A stretch of 64,000 bases of DNA. Origin: Pseudomonas sp. HR96 (GTDB lineage: Bacteria; Pseudomonadota; Gammaproteobacteria; Pseudomonadales; Pseudomonadaceae). The stretch spans positions 2,339,001 through 2,403,000 of the forward strand of contig NZ_CP139141.1 in the NCBI RefSeq assembly GCF_034059295.1, given 5' to 3'. Made by a program: the position numbers and the translations under genes. The notes below the pieces were generated by a model that saw nothing but the letters and a program-made list of their open reading frames with translations, was not told where the DNA came from and searched no databases. Shown here piece by piece: positions 16,127 through 26,938 of the stretch; position 1 is the first letter of the stretch; every line of letters begins with the position of its first letter.

Positions 16127-19100
16127 ATGACCAACCACCCCAACTCGGTCTTCGTGGCCGAACGCCTGCCCAATTGGATCAAGGCGCTGGATGAAACCAG
16201 CCTCAAGACCCTGGGCGACAGCCTGTTGCTCGAACAAACCCTGGATCCGGGTGCCTGGTTCAGTGCTGCCGCGCCATTTGATCGCCAATCGCTGCTGGAT
16301 CGCCAGGCCGAGCGCGAGCGATGCCGGCAGACGCTGTCGACCTTGCTGCCCGACTTCAAAGGCGTCATGGCGTTCAGCGAAGGCCCGCTCGCCGAACGGA
16401 TCAAGCAGACTTTCGACCAGGACCTCGACGTTCATACCACCTCGCTGGTCTACGTGCGCACCAGCAGTTCTTTTGCCGGCCTCGTGCAGCAGTACACCGC
16501 CGTCGAGCAAAGCCTGTTGCAGGCCGCACTGCACAATTTCGATGACGGCCAGGCGTTCGACGCCAGTGCCGGGTTGGTGGCGGCCGACGGCTACTCGCTG
16601 GAATATCTCTCCCACGAGCAACTGCTGCTGACTCAGCCGCAGAACTACGGCGACTTTTTGCTCGACTTCACCGATCTGCAGCCCGATGCCCCACCTTATC
16701 CAGTGGTGCGCTACCAACCCGATGCCCGGCTGGCGATCACCCCTGCGAGCTTCGCGCAGATGTGCCGCGAGCTGGACCTGGGCCAGCAATATCAGGACTA
16801 CCTGACGCAGACATTGGCCGCGCCTGGGGTCGGCGACGCCATGCTCCAATTGCGCAAGGCCGAGTTTGCCGTGCTGTGCCAGGTGGCGCTGATGCAGGAC
16901 GCGATCGACGCCCACGACTTCGCCATGCTCGAACGCTGCCGGCATGGCCACGCGCTGACTCGCAATGGGCAGCCGATGCAGGCGTTACGCCTGCAGATCC
17001 TCGCCACCGAGCTGCATGACGTCGTCGTCTTCGTGCCCACAGGCGAGAGTACCGAGCCCTGTATCGTCTGGATGCCGGGTGACTCCCAGGTGCCCTTGAA
17101 GCGCTACGCCGACAGCGGTCAGTTCACCGCCAGGCTGGTCGAGCGTCTGCAACAGCCTGAGTACCTGGTCGAGTTTCTCGGGCGGGTGCAGCTAGCCGAT
17201 CGCGTCGACTTCAACAAGAACCTCACAGCGCGGCTGCTGGAAAGCCCGCCGAGCCTTGAAGTCACCACCCCGGGCTGGGAGGCGGCGCTGCTGGAGCACC
17301 TGCATCGACGTCATCTGCTCTGGCTTGGCAGCCAGGCCCAGTACCAGGCCATCCCTACCGCCTGGGTCGACAAGCTGGCGAAGATCGATCGCTGGGAGGG
17401 TTACCTGGAAAGCGGCATCAACCTGCTCGGCTTCGCGGCGATGTTCATTCCCGGCCTCGGCCCCTTGATGCTGCCGATCATGGGTGCGCAAATGATGAAC
17501 GGGTTGTACCACGGCCTCGCGGATTTGGCCGAGGGCGACAAGGCCGAGGGCTGGAGTCATTTGGCGGGGCTGGCACTGAACCTTGGCTTGATGGCGGTAT
17601 TTCACAAAGGCATCCAGCTGGCGGCAGAGATCAAGCCATTTACCGACAACCTGCTGCCGGTCGAAGGCCCGGATGGCGTCACTCGACTCTGGAATGCCGA
17701 TCTGCGGCCCTATGCTGCGGACCTCGCCATCGAGCCGCACTGGCGGCCCAATGCGGCCGGGCTATATGAAATCGACGGCACCGAGTACCTGCCGGTGGAG
17801 GGCAGGTTGTACCCGACGCGGGTCGACGAATTGACCGGCGAGCGCCTGATCGTGCGCCCCGGCGAGCCCGGCGGCTACCAGCCGAAATTGCGTGATGGCC
17901 CAGGTTCGGCGTGGCTGCATCCGGGCGAGCGTGCGCAAACCTGGCCGGCTGAGCGCTTGCTCAGGCGTGTCGACCCGCGCCTGCACAATGCGCCTGACAA
18001 CAAGCTCAACGACCTGCTGCGCATCGCCCAGGTCGAGCCGGACGTGCTGCGCCAGGCCGTGGTACAAGGCGGCCCGTTGCCGTTGTCATTGACCAGCACC
18101 CTGGAACAGCAGGCCACGGCTGGGGAGATCAATCGGATCATCGGTGCCATTGGGGCGGGCTTGCCGATCAGCAGCCAGTATGGCTTGCCGATAGATGACA
18201 TGGTGCAGTTGCCGGGCTGGCCAGAGGGTGTGGTGTTGAAGGTCTTCGAAGGCCCCGAACCTTGGGGCGCAGCCACTGAGTACGGCGACACCGAGCTGCC
18301 CCAGGCGCGGCGGGTCGAAGTGATGCGCGAGAATTTTCCTGATGCCAGGCGCGTCGAAGCGACTGCATTGAAGTCACCGGAAGATGACGTGCTGGCACGC
18401 CAGCTTCCCGAGTTGACCGTGGAGCAGCGCCGCGAGTTGATCCAGGGCGCCAGCCCGGAGGAGCTGGAGCGGCTGCAAAGAGGCAGCGTGCCCCTGCGCA
18501 TGGCCGAGGAGGGGCGCGAGCTGCAACGCGATGCCCGCGTCAGCCGCGCCTTGATGGGCTGGTACAACCCCGAGCTGGCCAACGCCGACAGCGCCTTGTT
18601 GCGCGCCCAGTACGGCGAGAACTATGAGGCGGCGCTGGCCGACCGCCCGGGCATGGACCGATTGCTGGGCATCCCGCCTCGGCGCAGCTCGGTGCTGAGC
18701 CCGGCCCGTGCCGCCAGCCGCCTGGGTTACCCGCAACGGCCGGCGCCTGCCATACCGGCCCAGGCCCGTGAGCGTCTGGCGGCGCTGTATCCGACTCTGC
18801 AGGCTGGCGAGCTCGACGCCCTGCAGGCGGAGCTGGGGCTTGCCGAAGTGCAGTTGCACGGCTGGGCCGCCGAGCGCGAAGCCGAGTTGGCCGATTGGTT
18901 GCCCAAGCTGCAAGCCTGGCGCGACGAGCCGACGCTGCCGCGCGCCGACACCGCCAACCGCCAGGAGATCGCCCGCCTGCTGGAGTTGGCCTGGCGCCGC
19001 GGGACACCGCGTGTGGTCACGGCCGATGGCGCACGCGTGGGCTACCAATTGACTCTGGACGGCCTGGAACTGGACAGTATCCCGCCGCTGCCGAGCAACC

Positions 19101-20569
19101 TTGAGCACATCAAGCTGATCAGTCTCAACCGCTGCCGCTTCAGCCAGCCGCCCGAAGAGCTGCTGCGCCAGTGCCCGCAGTTGCGCCATCTGTTCATCAG
19201 CGAGACGCCGTTGGAGGTGATCCCTCAGGCGACGACGCAGATGCGCGCGCTGACCCGCCTGCGTCTGACGCGCAATCGTATCGTCTGGAACGATGCCTGC
19301 CAGGCCGTGATCGATCACGTGCCCAGCCTGCGCGAGCTGAGCCTGAGCCACAACCCGCTGGGCCGCACGCCCGAGCTTGGCCGCCTGCTCAACCTGCGCG
19401 GCGCGCTGCTGAGCAACGCGCAGTTGGTCGATTGGCCGCTGGCGACGCTGGAATTGCCGCAGATGGAGATGCTGCAACTGGATGACAACCTGATCCGCCA
19501 AATACCCGAGCAGGTGCTGGCGCCGAGCACGGCAGCGCTCGATCGGGTTATGCGACTCAACCGTGGCACGCGGCTGACGGGCAATCCGCTGTCGGCCGAT
19601 GCCTTGCGGCTGGTGCGCGTGTACCGGGAACTTCGCGCGGAGCGCGGAGGCGACTTTGGCCTCGGCGCAAGCCTGTACGGGGCTGTGGCGGGGGCGCCCA
19701 CGGGCATGGGTCGCTGGCTGATCGACCTGGTTGGCGAACAGTTCGTAGCGCGCTCGGCGCAGTGGCAGGCATTGGTCCAGGAGCCAGATTCGCGGGCGTT
19801 TTTCGAGGTGATCGAGCAGTTGTCCACAGCTCGCGACTATCGCGGAGCGGGCTATCCTGGGCTAAGGGAACGGGTCTGGAAAGTCATTGGCGCGGCCAGT
19901 GAGAACACTGAACTGCGCGAACAGTTATTCGAGCAGGCCGCCCACCCTCAGACCTGCGGCGATGGCGCGGCCTATCTGTTCAGTACGCTTGAGGTCAGCA
20001 CCCTGGTCTACGAGGCGTCGCTGGCCGGCAACGGCGAGGCCAGCCAGGCGTCGCTGTTGAAGCTGGCCAAAGGGCTGTTCCGTCTGGATGAAGTGCAGAA
20101 GCTGGCCTATGCCGAGATCGCCCAGCGCTCCAACGTCGATGAAGCGGAAGTGATCCTGCGCTACCGCACTTTCCTCGCCGACGCGCTGGAGTTGCCTGGC
20201 CAACCCAAGGGCATGCTGTACACCCTGACTGCGGGAGTCAGCGACCAGACACTGCTGCAAGCGCAAACGCAGATACTCGCGCTGGAAGGTTCGGGGGAGA
20301 TGGTCGAATCAATCGCTGGGCGCGAGTTCTGGAAGGCCAACCTGCTCAAGCTGCCTGCCCATGCCAAAGCCCTCGAAGAGCTCGACACCGGTCTGCAGCA
20401 CCGCATGGCGGTATTGATGGCCGATGCCGAAGCAGGCGACGTGGATCAAGGCAGGTATCTGAAGCTGAGCAACAAACTCCTTCTGGAGAAGGAGCAGGCG
20501 ATCAAGCGCCTGGTTCTGCAATGGACCCGCGAGGCGCTGGACGCCGAGGTCGAGGTGACCGAGCTGTAG
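16127..20569 (+). CDS. NEL-type E3 ubiquitin ligase/dermonecrotic-toxin-like protein, shorter paralogue
   Basis: The 1480-aa protein is a tandem paralogue of the gene 107 bp upstream. The first 750 or so residues align almost without gaps (for example NWIKALDETSLKTLGDSLLLEQ against NWVKALDASSLKVLGQSLLLEQ), including the hydrophobic segment at about 425-495. It lacks roughly 150 residues present in the middle of the first protein. Leucine-rich repeats lie at about 975-1140. The C-terminal NEL domain has Cys1277-Gly-Asp1279 as its catalytic motif. By family knowledge it should form a ubiquitin thioester and modify eukaryotic targets. The two LRR regions differ strongly, which suggests different substrates. 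A strong terminator follows. Confidence 0.8.
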   Translation: MTNHPNSVFVAERLPNWIKALDETSLKTLGDSLLLEQTLDPGAWFSAAAPFDRQSLLDRQAERERCRQTLSTLLPDFKGVMAFSEGPLAERIKQTFDQDLDVHTTSLVYVRTSSSFAGLVQQYTAVEQSLLQAALHNFDDGQAFDASAGLVAADGYSLEYLSHEQLLLTQPQNYGDFLLDFTDLQPDAPPYPVVRYQPDARLAITPASFAQMCRELDLGQQYQDYLTQTLAAPGVGDAMLQLRKAEFAVLCQVALMQDAIDAHDFAMLERCRHGHALTRNGQPMQALRLQILATELHDVVVFVPTGESTEPCIVWMPGDSQVPLKRYADSGQFTARLVERLQQPEYLVEFLGRVQLADRVDFNKNLTARLLESPPSLEVTTPGWEAALLEHLHRRHLLWLGSQAQYQAIPTAWVDKLAKIDRWEGYLESGINLLGFAAMFIPGLGPLMLPIMGAQMMNGLYHGLADLAEGDKAEGWSHLAGLALNLGLMAVFHKGIQLAAEIKPFTDNLLPVEGPDGVTRLWNADLRPYAADLAIEPHWRPNAAGLYEIDGTEYLPVEGRLYPTRVDELTGERLIVRPGEPGGYQPKLRDGPGSAWLHPGERAQTWPAERLLRRVDPRLHNAPDNKLNDLLRIAQVEPDVLRQAVVQGGPLPLSLTSTLEQQATAGEINRIIGAIGAGLPISSQYGLPIDDMVQLPGWPEGVVLKVFEGPEPWGAATEYGDTELPQARRVEVMRENFPDARRVEATALKSPEDDVLARQLPELTVEQRRELIQGASPEELERLQRGSVPLRMAEEGRELQRDARVSRALMGWYNPELANADSALLRAQYGENYEAALADRPGMDRLLGIPPRRSSVLSPARAASRLGYPQRPAPAIPAQARERLAALYPTLQAGELDALQAELGLAEVQLHGWAAEREAELADWLPKLQAWRDEPTLPRADTANRQEIARLLELAWRRGTPRVVTADGARVGYQLTLDGLELDSIPPLPSNLEHIKLISLNRCRFSQPPEELLRQCPQLRHLFISETPLEVIPQATTQMRALTRLRLTRNRIVWNDACQAVIDHVPSLRELSLSHNPLGRTPELGRLLNLRGALLSNAQLVDWPLATLELPQMEMLQLDDNLIRQIPEQVLAPSTAALDRVMRLNRGTRLTGNPLSADALRLVRVYRELRAERGGDFGLGASLYGAVAGAPTGMGRWLIDLVGEQFVARSAQWQALVQEPDSRAFFEVIEQLSTARDYRGAGYPGLRERVWKVIGAASENTELREQLFEQAAHPQTCGDGAAYLFSTLEVSTLVYEASLAGNGEASQASLLKLAKGLFRLDEVQKLAYAEIAQRSNVDEAEVILRYRTFLADALELPGQPKGMLYTLTAGVSDQTLLQAQTQILALEGSGEMVESIAGREFWKANLLKLPAHAKALEELDTGLQHRMAVLMADAEAGDVDQGRYLKLSNKLLLEKEQAIKRLVLQWTREALDAEVEVTEL

Positions 20570-20588
20570 CGCCGGCAAAACCTGAGCA

Positions 20589-20620
20589 AAAAAATACCCC
20601 GCCATGGCGGGGTATTTTTT
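20589..20620. terminator. Bidirectional terminator between the NEL genes and nuoN
   Basis: TACCCCGCC and GGCGGGGTA form a perfect stem around CATG, flanked by A6 on the left and T6 on the right. It works as an intrinsic terminator on both strands, serving the convergent NEL2 gene and the nuo operon. Confidence 0.9.
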
Positions 20621-20634
20621 GTCTCAAGCCGGCA

Positions 20635-22110
20635 TCAACCCGCCAGTTGGAACCCGGCATGCTGCACCAGATCCAGCAACGGCTGCGGATACACGCCCAG
20701 CACGAACACCAGGATAGCCACAGCCAGCAGCATGACGCCACCGGTGCGCTGTTCCCAGTTCAGTGGCGCGTCGCGACGGCGGATGGATTTCTCCATCAGG
20801 TACAACGTCACCATCACGCGCAGGTAGTAGAACACGCCGATGGCGCTACCGATCACCAGCGCGCCGGTCAGCCACCACTGATGCGACTGCACGCCGCTGG
20901 CAATGATGTAGAACTTGCCGATGAAGCCGGCAGTCAGCGGGATACCGGCCAGCGACAGCATCATCACGGTAAGCACCGCGGTCAGGTACGGCCGGCGCCA
21001 GAACAGGCCGCGGTATTCGTACAGCGCATCGGCGTCGCGGCCGTTGTAGGGCGACGACATCAAGGTGATCACGCCGAAGGCGCCAAGGCTGGTCAGGGTG
21101 TAGGTGACCAGGTAGACGCCGATGGCTTCCAGCGCCAGGCCCTTGCTCGCCACCAGGGCAATGATCAAGTAGCCGAAGTGGGCAATGGAAGAGAAACCCA
21201 GGAGGCGCTTGAGGTTGCTCTGGGCCACGGCCAGCAGGTTGCCGACCAGGATCGACAGCACCGCGATCACACTCAATACGTCGCTCAGCACGCCGCTGCT
21301 GGCCGCAGGGGAGAGCTGGAACAGGCGCACCATCACCGCAAACACCGCCACCTTGCTCGCCGTGGCGAGGAAGGCTGCCACCGGGGCCGGGGCGCCTTCG
21401 TAGACGTCCGGGGTCCACAGGTGGAACGGCACCAGCGACAGCTTGAATGCCAGCCCGACCAGCATCATGCCCAGGCCCAGCTGTGCCAGGGTGGTCGGCA
21501 TGCCGTTGGCTTGCAGCGCCGCACCGATGCCACCGAAGCTCAGGGTGCCGGCGTCGGCGTACAGCAGCGCCATGCCGAACAGCAGGAAGGCGGAACCGGC
21601 GGCCGACAGCACCATGTACTTGATGCCGCCTTCCAGCGAGCGCTTGTTGAAGAAGGCATAGGCGACCAGGCCGTATACCGGGATCGACAGCAGCTCCAGG
21701 CCGATGAACAGGCCGGCCAGGTGCTGCGCGCAGACCAGCACCAGGCCCCCGGCGGCGGCCATCAGGATCAGCAGGTACAGCTCTTCGCGGTTGCCGGGGA
21801 AGCCCGCGCCGCCGCCACCTTCGCCAAGGTAGGCGTGGGCGAGGGTGACGCAGGCCAGGGTGGCGACCAGGATCAAGGCCATGTACAGCGCGGCGAAGTT
21901 GTCCACCTGCAGCAACATGGTGACGCTGATGGGGGTGACTTTCAGTGCTGGCAGAATCGACAGCAGCGCCAGGTTGAGGCCGGCACAGGTCAGCAGGAAG
22001 GTTTGTGAATGATTGCGCCGCCAGGCGATCGCCAGCATCACCACCACAACGGTGGCGCTGGTGATCAATAGCGGAGCAAGCGCGATAAAGTGTTGAATCG
22101 TCAGGTCCAT
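20635..22110 (-). CDS. nuoN: NADH-quinone oxidoreductase subunit N
   Basis: The 491-aa protein is an antiporter-like proton-channel subunit in the membrane arm of complex I, with about 14 membrane helices. Family motifs include [21 protein letters not shown] and the lysine-bearing helix around [25 protein letters not shown]. It is the last gene of the nuo operon, seven bases after nuoM. The ATG at 22110 (MDLTIQHF) is the usual start; the longer in-frame extension overlaps nuoM and is not protein-like. Confidence 0.97.
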   Translation of the reverse strand: MDLTIQHFIALAPLLITSATVVVVMLAIAWRRNHSQTFLLTCAGLNLALLSILPALKVTPISVTMLLQVDNFAALYMALILVATLACVTLAHAYLGEGGGGAGFPGNREELYLLILMAAAGGLVLVCAQHLAGLFIGLELLSIPVYGLVAYAFFNKRSLEGGIKYMVLSAAGSAFLLFGMALLYADAGTLSFGGIGAALQANGMPTTLAQLGLGMMLVGLAFKLSLVPFHLWTPDVYEGAPAPVAAFLATASKVAVFAVMVRLFQLSPAASSGVLSDVLSVIAVLSILVGNLLAVAQSNLKRLLGFSSIAHFGYLIIALVASKGLALEAIGVYLVTYTLTSLGAFGVITLMSSPYNGRDADALYEYRGLFWRRPYLTAVLTVMMLSLAGIPLTAGFIGKFYIIASGVQSHQWWLTGALVIGSAIGVFYYLRVMVTLYLMEKSIRRRDAPLNWEQRTGGVMLLAVAILVFVLGVYPQPLLDLVQHAGFQLAG

Positions 22111-22117
22111 AGCGCTC

Positions 22118-23650
22118 TTACCGGGCCGAAGCGAGTTGAGTGAAGGCGGTGCCGAGCCACTGGCTGACACCGTGCATGGTGGCCGCGCTGGTGTCCAGGA
22201 ACGGCTGCGGGTACAGACCCAGCAGCACCAGCAGGCCGGCAAGGCCCAGCACCATGGTCAGTTCGCGGCCGTCCATGCCGGCCAGTACCGTGTCGGACTT
22301 GGCCGGCCCGAAGTAGGCCCGGTGGATCATGATCAACGAATACACCGAACCGACCACCAGGCCAAAAGTGGCGATGGTGATGACGATTGGCGAATGTACG
22401 AAGGCGCCCAGCAGGATCAGGAACTCGCCGACGAAGTTGCCGGTGCCCGGCAGGCCCAGCGAGGCCGCCGCGAAAAACAGGCTGATGGCCGGCAGGTAGG
22501 CGATGCGTGACCAGATGCCGCCCATTTCACGCATGTCGCGGGTGTGCAGGCGTTCGTACAGCTGGCCGCTGAGGATGAACAGTGCTGCCGCCGAAAGACC
22601 GTGGGCGAGCATCTGGATCACCGCGCCCTGCAGCGCCTGCTGGCTGCCGGAGTAGATGCCGATCAGCACGAAGCCCATGTGCGAGACGCTGGAGTAGGCG
22701 ATCAGGCGCTTGATGTCGGTCTGCGCGAACGCCAGGAAGGCGCCGTAGAAGATGCCGATCAGGCCGAGGGTCATGGCGATCGGCGCGAACTCCGCCGAGG
22801 CATTCGGGAACAACGGCAGGGCAAAGCGCAGCAGGCCGTAGGCGGCGGTTTTCAGCAGGATACCGGCCAGGTCCACCGAACCTGCGGTCGGCGCCTGGGC
22901 GTGCGCGTCCGGCAGCCAGGAGTGCAAGGGCACCACTGGCAGCTTGACCGCGAAGGCAATGAAGAAGCCCAGCATCAGGATGTATTCGGTGTGCGGTGCC
23001 AGCTTGGTCTTGAGCAGCTCGCTGTAGTTGAAGGTGATGTGCCCGGTGGCGTTGTAGTTGACCAGTACCAGGCCAAGGATCGCCACCAGCATGATCAGGC
23101 CGCTGGCCTGGGTGAAGATGAAGAACTTGGTGGCTGCGTAGATCCGGGTCTTCTTGCCATCGGCCGAGCTGTGACCCCAGAGCGCGATGAGGAAGTACAT
23201 CGGCACCAGCATCATTTCCCAGAAGAAGAAGAACAGGAACAGGTCGAGTGCCAGGAACACACCGACCACGCCGCCGAGAATCCACATCAGGTTGAGGTGG
23301 AAGAAGCCGACGTGGGCCTGGATCTCTTTCCACGAGCACAGCACCGAGAGCATCCCGAGCAGGCCGGTGAGCAGGATCATCAGCAGCGACAGGCCGTCCA
23401 GCGCCAAATGCACGCTGATGCCGAAGCGCTCGATCCAGTTGACCTTGAATTCCACCGCCCAGACGTGATCGGCGCCGGGCGAAGGGGCGAGGTGGTAGTC
23501 ACCGTGGGCCCAGAGCCACAGGCCCAGGGCCAGCTCCAGGGACATGGTCAGCAGCGCGATCCAGCGCGGCAGGGTGGCGCTGGAGCGCTCCGCCAGCCAG
23601 CACAGGAGGCCACCGATAAAGGGGATCAGGATCAGCCAGGGCAAAATCAT
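22118..23650 (-). CDS. nuoM: NADH-quinone oxidoreductase subunit M
   Basis: The 510-aa protein is the second antiporter-like proton-pumping subunit of the complex I membrane arm. It has about 14 helices with the conserved [22 protein letters not shown] motif (pumping Lys followed by the broken-helix HSWLPDAH). It starts at ATG 23650, 58 bases after nuoL. Confidence 0.97.
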   Translation of the reverse strand: MILPWLILIPFIGGLLCWLAERSSATLPRWIALLTMSLELALGLWLWAHGDYHLAPSPGADHVWAVEFKVNWIERFGISVHLALDGLSLLMILLTGLLGMLSVLCSWKEIQAHVGFFHLNLMWILGGVVGVFLALDLFLFFFFWEMMLVPMYFLIALWGHSSADGKKTRIYAATKFFIFTQASGLIMLVAILGLVLVNYNATGHITFNYSELLKTKLAPHTEYILMLGFFIAFAVKLPVVPLHSWLPDAHAQAPTAGSVDLAGILLKTAAYGLLRFALPLFPNASAEFAPIAMTLGLIGIFYGAFLAFAQTDIKRLIAYSSVSHMGFVLIGIYSGSQQALQGAVIQMLAHGLSAAALFILSGQLYERLHTRDMREMGGIWSRIAYLPAISLFFAAASLGLPGTGNFVGEFLILLGAFVHSPIVITIATFGLVVGSVYSLIMIHRAYFGPAKSDTVLAGMDGRELTMVLGLAGLLVLLGLYPQPFLDTSAATMHGVSQWLGTAFTQLASAR

Positions 23651-23708
23651 GACAGGCTCATTTCCTTTTCAAGAGTCGCAGGACGTTGCGCACGCGCAGT
23701 GTTCATGT

Positions 23709-25559
23709 TCATACGGTCACCAGAATGGCGCCGAGCACCAGCACCGCGCCGGCGGCCATGGAGATCGCGTACCAGCGCAGCTGACCGGTCTCGGTGCGGC
23801 TCATGGCGCCGTTGCCGGCCTTGGCCAGGCGCGGGATCAAGCCGATGGTGCGGTCCAGCGGGTCGCGACGCAGGATGTGGCTGATTGCCAGGTACGGCTT
23901 GACCAGCAACTTGTCGTAGATCCAGTCGAAGCCCCAGGCGGCGTACCACCAGGCCGAGAGCAGACGGCCCGGCCCGCTCTGGGCGATGGCCGTGGCGACC
24001 TTGCGCTTGCCGAGGAACAGCAGCGCGGCCAGCAGGATACCGGCCAGGGCAATGGCGCCCGAGGTGATCTCCAGGCTGTGCTTGGCTTCGCCACCGGCGT
24101 GCCCGGCGCTTTGCGGCAGCACGCCGGCCAACGGTGGGTGAATCCACGCACCGATGAAGGTCGACAGCACGATCAGCACGCCCAACGGCAGCCAATGGGA
24201 AACCCCGTGGCCGGCGTGGGCGTCGGTATGCGCCTCACCATGGAAGGTGATGAAGATCAGGCGGAAGGTGTAGATCGAGGTCATGAACGCGCCGAACAGG
24301 CCGGCGTACAGCAGGTAGCTGTGGCCGCTGGCGAACGCCTCCCAGAGGATCTCGTCCTTGGAGTAGAAACCCACGGTGATCAATGGCAGGGCCGACAGGG
24401 CGGCGCCACCGACCAGGAAGCTGGCGTAGGCCAGTGGCAGCTTCTTCCACAGGCCGCCCATCTTGAAGATGTTCTGCTCGTGGTGGCAGCCGAGGATCAC
24501 CGCACCGGACGCCAGGAATAGCAGAGCCTTGAAGAAGGCGTGGGTCATCAGGTGGAAGATCGCCCCGTCCCAGGCGCCAACGCCCAGGGCGAGGAACATG
24601 TAGCCGATCTGGCTCATGGTCGAGTAGGCGAGGATGCGCTTGATGTCGGTCTGCACCAGCGCGGCGAAGCCAGCCAGTACCAGGGTGACCGCACCGACAA
24701 TGCCGACCAGGTGCAGCACGTCCGGCGCCAGCAGGAACAGGCCGTGGGTACGGGCGATCAGGTAGACGCCGGCGGTGACCATGGTCGCGGCGTGGATCAG
24801 TGCCGACACCGGGGTCGGACCGGCCATGGCGTCGGCCAGCCAGGTCTGCAGCGGTAGCTGGGCGGATTTACCGACCGCGCCGCCGAGCAGCATCAGGGTG
24901 GCCATGACGATCCAGAACTCACCCGCCTGGAAGTGCTGCGGCGCGCGCACCATCAACTCCTGGATGTTCAGCGTACCGAGCTGCTGGAACAGGATGAACA
25001 GGCCGATGGCCATGAACACGTCGCCGATGCGGGTCACGATGAAGGCCTTGAGCGCGGCGTTGCCGTTGTTGCGATCGTGGTAGTAGAAACCGATCAACAG
25101 GTAGCTGCACAGGCCCACGCCTTCCCAACCCAGGTAGAGGAACAGCAGGTTGTCGGCCAGCACCAGGAACAGCATGCTGGCGATGAACAGGTTGGTGTAG
25201 GAGAAGAATCGCGAGTAACCCTCTTCACCGCGCATGTACCAGGAGGCGAACAGGTGGATCAGGAAGCCCACGCCGGTGACCACGCCCAGCATGGTCACCG
25301 CCAGGCCGTCCAGGTACAGGGTGAAATTCGGTTCGAAGCCATCCACCGACATCCAGCGCCATAGCAACTGGGTGTAGACACCGCCCGGGGGCGGGGACAC
25401 GTTGAACTGGTAGATGGCGATGGCGGCGAACAGCGCCGACAGGCCGATGGCTCCGACGCCGATCAGCGCCGAAAGGTTTTCCGAGAAGCGCCCGCGAGAA
25501 AACGACAGCAGCAGGAAGCCGAGCAGAGGAAATACGAAAGTCAGAAAGATCAGGTTCAT
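23709..25559 (-). CDS. nuoL: NADH-quinone oxidoreductase subunit L
   Basis: The 616-aa protein is the distal proton-pumping subunit. It has about 16 helices, including the long lateral helix region at the C-terminus. The conserved [38 protein letters not shown] region is split here as [16 protein letters not shown] followed by [15 protein letters not shown]. Its start codon overlaps the stop codon of nuoK by four bases, implying translational coupling. Confidence 0.97.
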   Translation of the reverse strand: MNLIFLTFVFPLLGFLLLSFSRGRFSENLSALIGVGAIGLSALFAAIAIYQFNVSPPPGGVYTQLLWRWMSVDGFEPNFTLYLDGLAVTMLGVVTGVGFLIHLFASWYMRGEEGYSRFFSYTNLFIASMLFLVLADNLLFLYLGWEGVGLCSYLLIGFYYHDRNNGNAALKAFIVTRIGDVFMAIGLFILFQQLGTLNIQELMVRAPQHFQAGEFWIVMATLMLLGGAVGKSAQLPLQTWLADAMAGPTPVSALIHAATMVTAGVYLIARTHGLFLLAPDVLHLVGIVGAVTLVLAGFAALVQTDIKRILAYSTMSQIGYMFLALGVGAWDGAIFHLMTHAFFKALLFLASGAVILGCHHEQNIFKMGGLWKKLPLAYASFLVGGAALSALPLITVGFYSKDEILWEAFASGHSYLLYAGLFGAFMTSIYTFRLIFITFHGEAHTDAHAGHGVSHWLPLGVLIVLSTFIGAWIHPPLAGVLPQSAGHAGGEAKHSLEITSGAIALAGILLAALLFLGKRKVATAIAQSGPGRLLSAWWYAAWGFDWIYDKLLVKPYLAISHILRRDPLDRTIGLIPRLAKAGNGAMSRTETGQLRWYAISMAAGAVLVLGAILVTV

Positions 25560-25864
25560 CCGCGCATCTCACTGGCAGCGTCGATATCAAGCGTGTGGAA
25601 GCGGCGGTACAGCTGCAGCAGGATCGCCAGGCCGATACTGGCCTCGGCAGCTGCCAGGCTGATGACCAGGATGAACATGATCTGTCCATCCGGTTGGCCC
25701 CAGCGGGCCCCCGCCACGATGAACGCCAGAGCCGAGGCGTTCATCATGATTTCCAGGCTCATCAATACGAAGAGAATGTTACGGCGCACCATCAGGCCGG
25801 TCAGGCCGAGGCAGAACAGGATGCCGGCAACTGCCAGGCCGTGCTCGAGAGGGATAGCGGGCAT
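25556..25864 (-). CDS. nuoK: NADH-quinone oxidoreductase subunit K
   Basis: The 102-aa subunit has three membrane helices and belongs to the proton-translocating region next to NuoJ. The glutamates of the E-channel are visible in [13 protein letters not shown] and [17 protein letters not shown] 25864 gives the typical family length (about 100 aa) and lies four bases after nuoJ; longer in-frame readings enter nuoJ. Confidence 0.96.
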   Translation of the reverse strand: MPAIPLEHGLAVAGILFCLGLTGLMVRRNILFVLMSLEIMMNASALAFIVAGARWGQPDGQIMFILVISLAAAEASIGLAILLQLYRRFHTLDIDAASEMRG

Positions 25865-25868
25865 AGAA

Positions 25869-26369
25869 TTACTCCTTCGCCTCGTTGCGGCCAAGATGGA
25901 AGGCCGTGACGGCGGCGGCGAGCAACAGCATCGACGCCAGTTCCACCACCAGCAGGTACGGCCCGAACAGGCTGACGCCGACGACCTTGGCGCTGACCGT
26001 GGTCTGCCCGATCGGCACATTGCCGTCCATGCTGAACAGCACGTACAGCAGTTCGAACAGCAGCATGCCGGCCAGGAACACCGGGCCGGCCCAGATACCC
26101 GGCTTGAGCCAGGTTCGTTCCTGCTGCACCGAGGCGGGGCCGAGGTTGAGCATCATGACCACGAAGACGAACAGCACCATGATGGCGCCGGCGTAGGCGA
26201 TGACTTCCAGTACCCCGGCAAACGGTGCGCCGAGAGAGAAGAAGGTCATGGCCACGGCAATCAACGAGATGATCAGGTAAAGCAGGGCATGCACGGGGTT
26301 GGTGTTGGTGATCACCCTGAAGGTGGACACGACAGCGACTCCGGATGCGAAATAGAAAGCGAATTCCAT
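25869..26369 (-). CDS. nuoJ: NADH-quinone oxidoreductase subunit J
   Basis: The 166-aa membrane subunit has five helices. The conserved [25 protein letters not shown] helix is present ([17 protein letters not shown]), including the pi-bulge region important for coupling quinone chemistry to proton pumping. It lies nine bases after nuoI in the operon. Confidence 0.96.
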   Translation of the reverse strand: MEFAFYFASGVAVVSTFRVITNTNPVHALLYLIISLIAVAMTFFSLGAPFAGVLEVIAYAGAIMVLFVFVVMMLNLGPASVQQERTWLKPGIWAGPVFLAGMLLFELLYVLFSMDGNVPIGQTTVSAKVVGVSLFGPYLLVVELASMLLLAAAVTAFHLGRNEAKE

Positions 26370-26378
26370 CTTTCTTCC

Positions 26379-26927
26379 TTAAGGCAGCAAGCTCTTCACG
26401 TTGATCGGTTCGGCTTCGTTCTGCGCAGCGCCCTTGGGCTTGCCCGCAACCGCCATGCCGGCGACTCGATAGAAGTTATAGTCAGGGTTCTTGCCGGGGC
26501 CGGAGATCAGCAGATCTTCCTTCTCGTACACCAGGTCCTGACGCTTGAACTCGGCCATCTCGAAATCCGGAGTCAGCTGGATCGCCGTGGTCGGGCAGGC
26601 TTCCTCGCAGAGGCCGCAGAAGATGCAGCGTGAAAAGTTGATGCGGAAGAAGTCCGGGTACCAGCGACCGTCCTCGGTCTCGGCCTTCTGCAGCGAGATG
26701 CAGCCGACCGGACAGGCCACGGCGCACAGGTTGCAGGCCACGCAGCGTTCTTCGCCGTCGGGGTCGCGGGTCAGGACGATACGTCCGCGATAGCGCGGCG
26801 GCAGGTAGACCGCTTCTTCGGGGTATTGCAGAGTGTCGCGTTTGCGGAAGCCATGGCCGAAGACCATGATCAGGCTGCGCAACTGGGTACCCGTACCCTT
26901 AACGATGTCGCCAATATATTTGAACAT
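26379..26927 (-). CDS. nuoI: NADH-quinone oxidoreductase subunit I
   Basis: The 182-aa peripheral-arm subunit carries two [4Fe-4S] clusters (N6a and N6b) passing electrons towards NuoB. Both ferredoxin motifs are intact: [16 protein letters not shown] and [16 protein letters not shown]. It follows nuoH by 11 bases. Confidence 0.97.
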   Translation of the reverse strand: MFKYIGDIVKGTGTQLRSLIMVFGHGFRKRDTLQYPEEAVYLPPRYRGRIVLTRDPDGEERCVACNLCAVACPVGCISLQKAETEDGRWYPDFFRINFSRCIFCGLCEEACPTTAIQLTPDFEMAEFKRQDLVYEKEDLLISGPGKNPDYNFYRVAGMAVAGKPKGAAQNEAEPINVKSLLP

Positions 26928-26938
26928 GGGTCAAATCC

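Noticed and set aside
10698..20569. Toxin-immunity or type VI secretion locus
   Set aside because: No VgrG, PAAR, Hcp, adaptor or small immunity-like gene flanks the NEL genes; NEL proteins act on eukaryotic ubiquitin and need no immunity.
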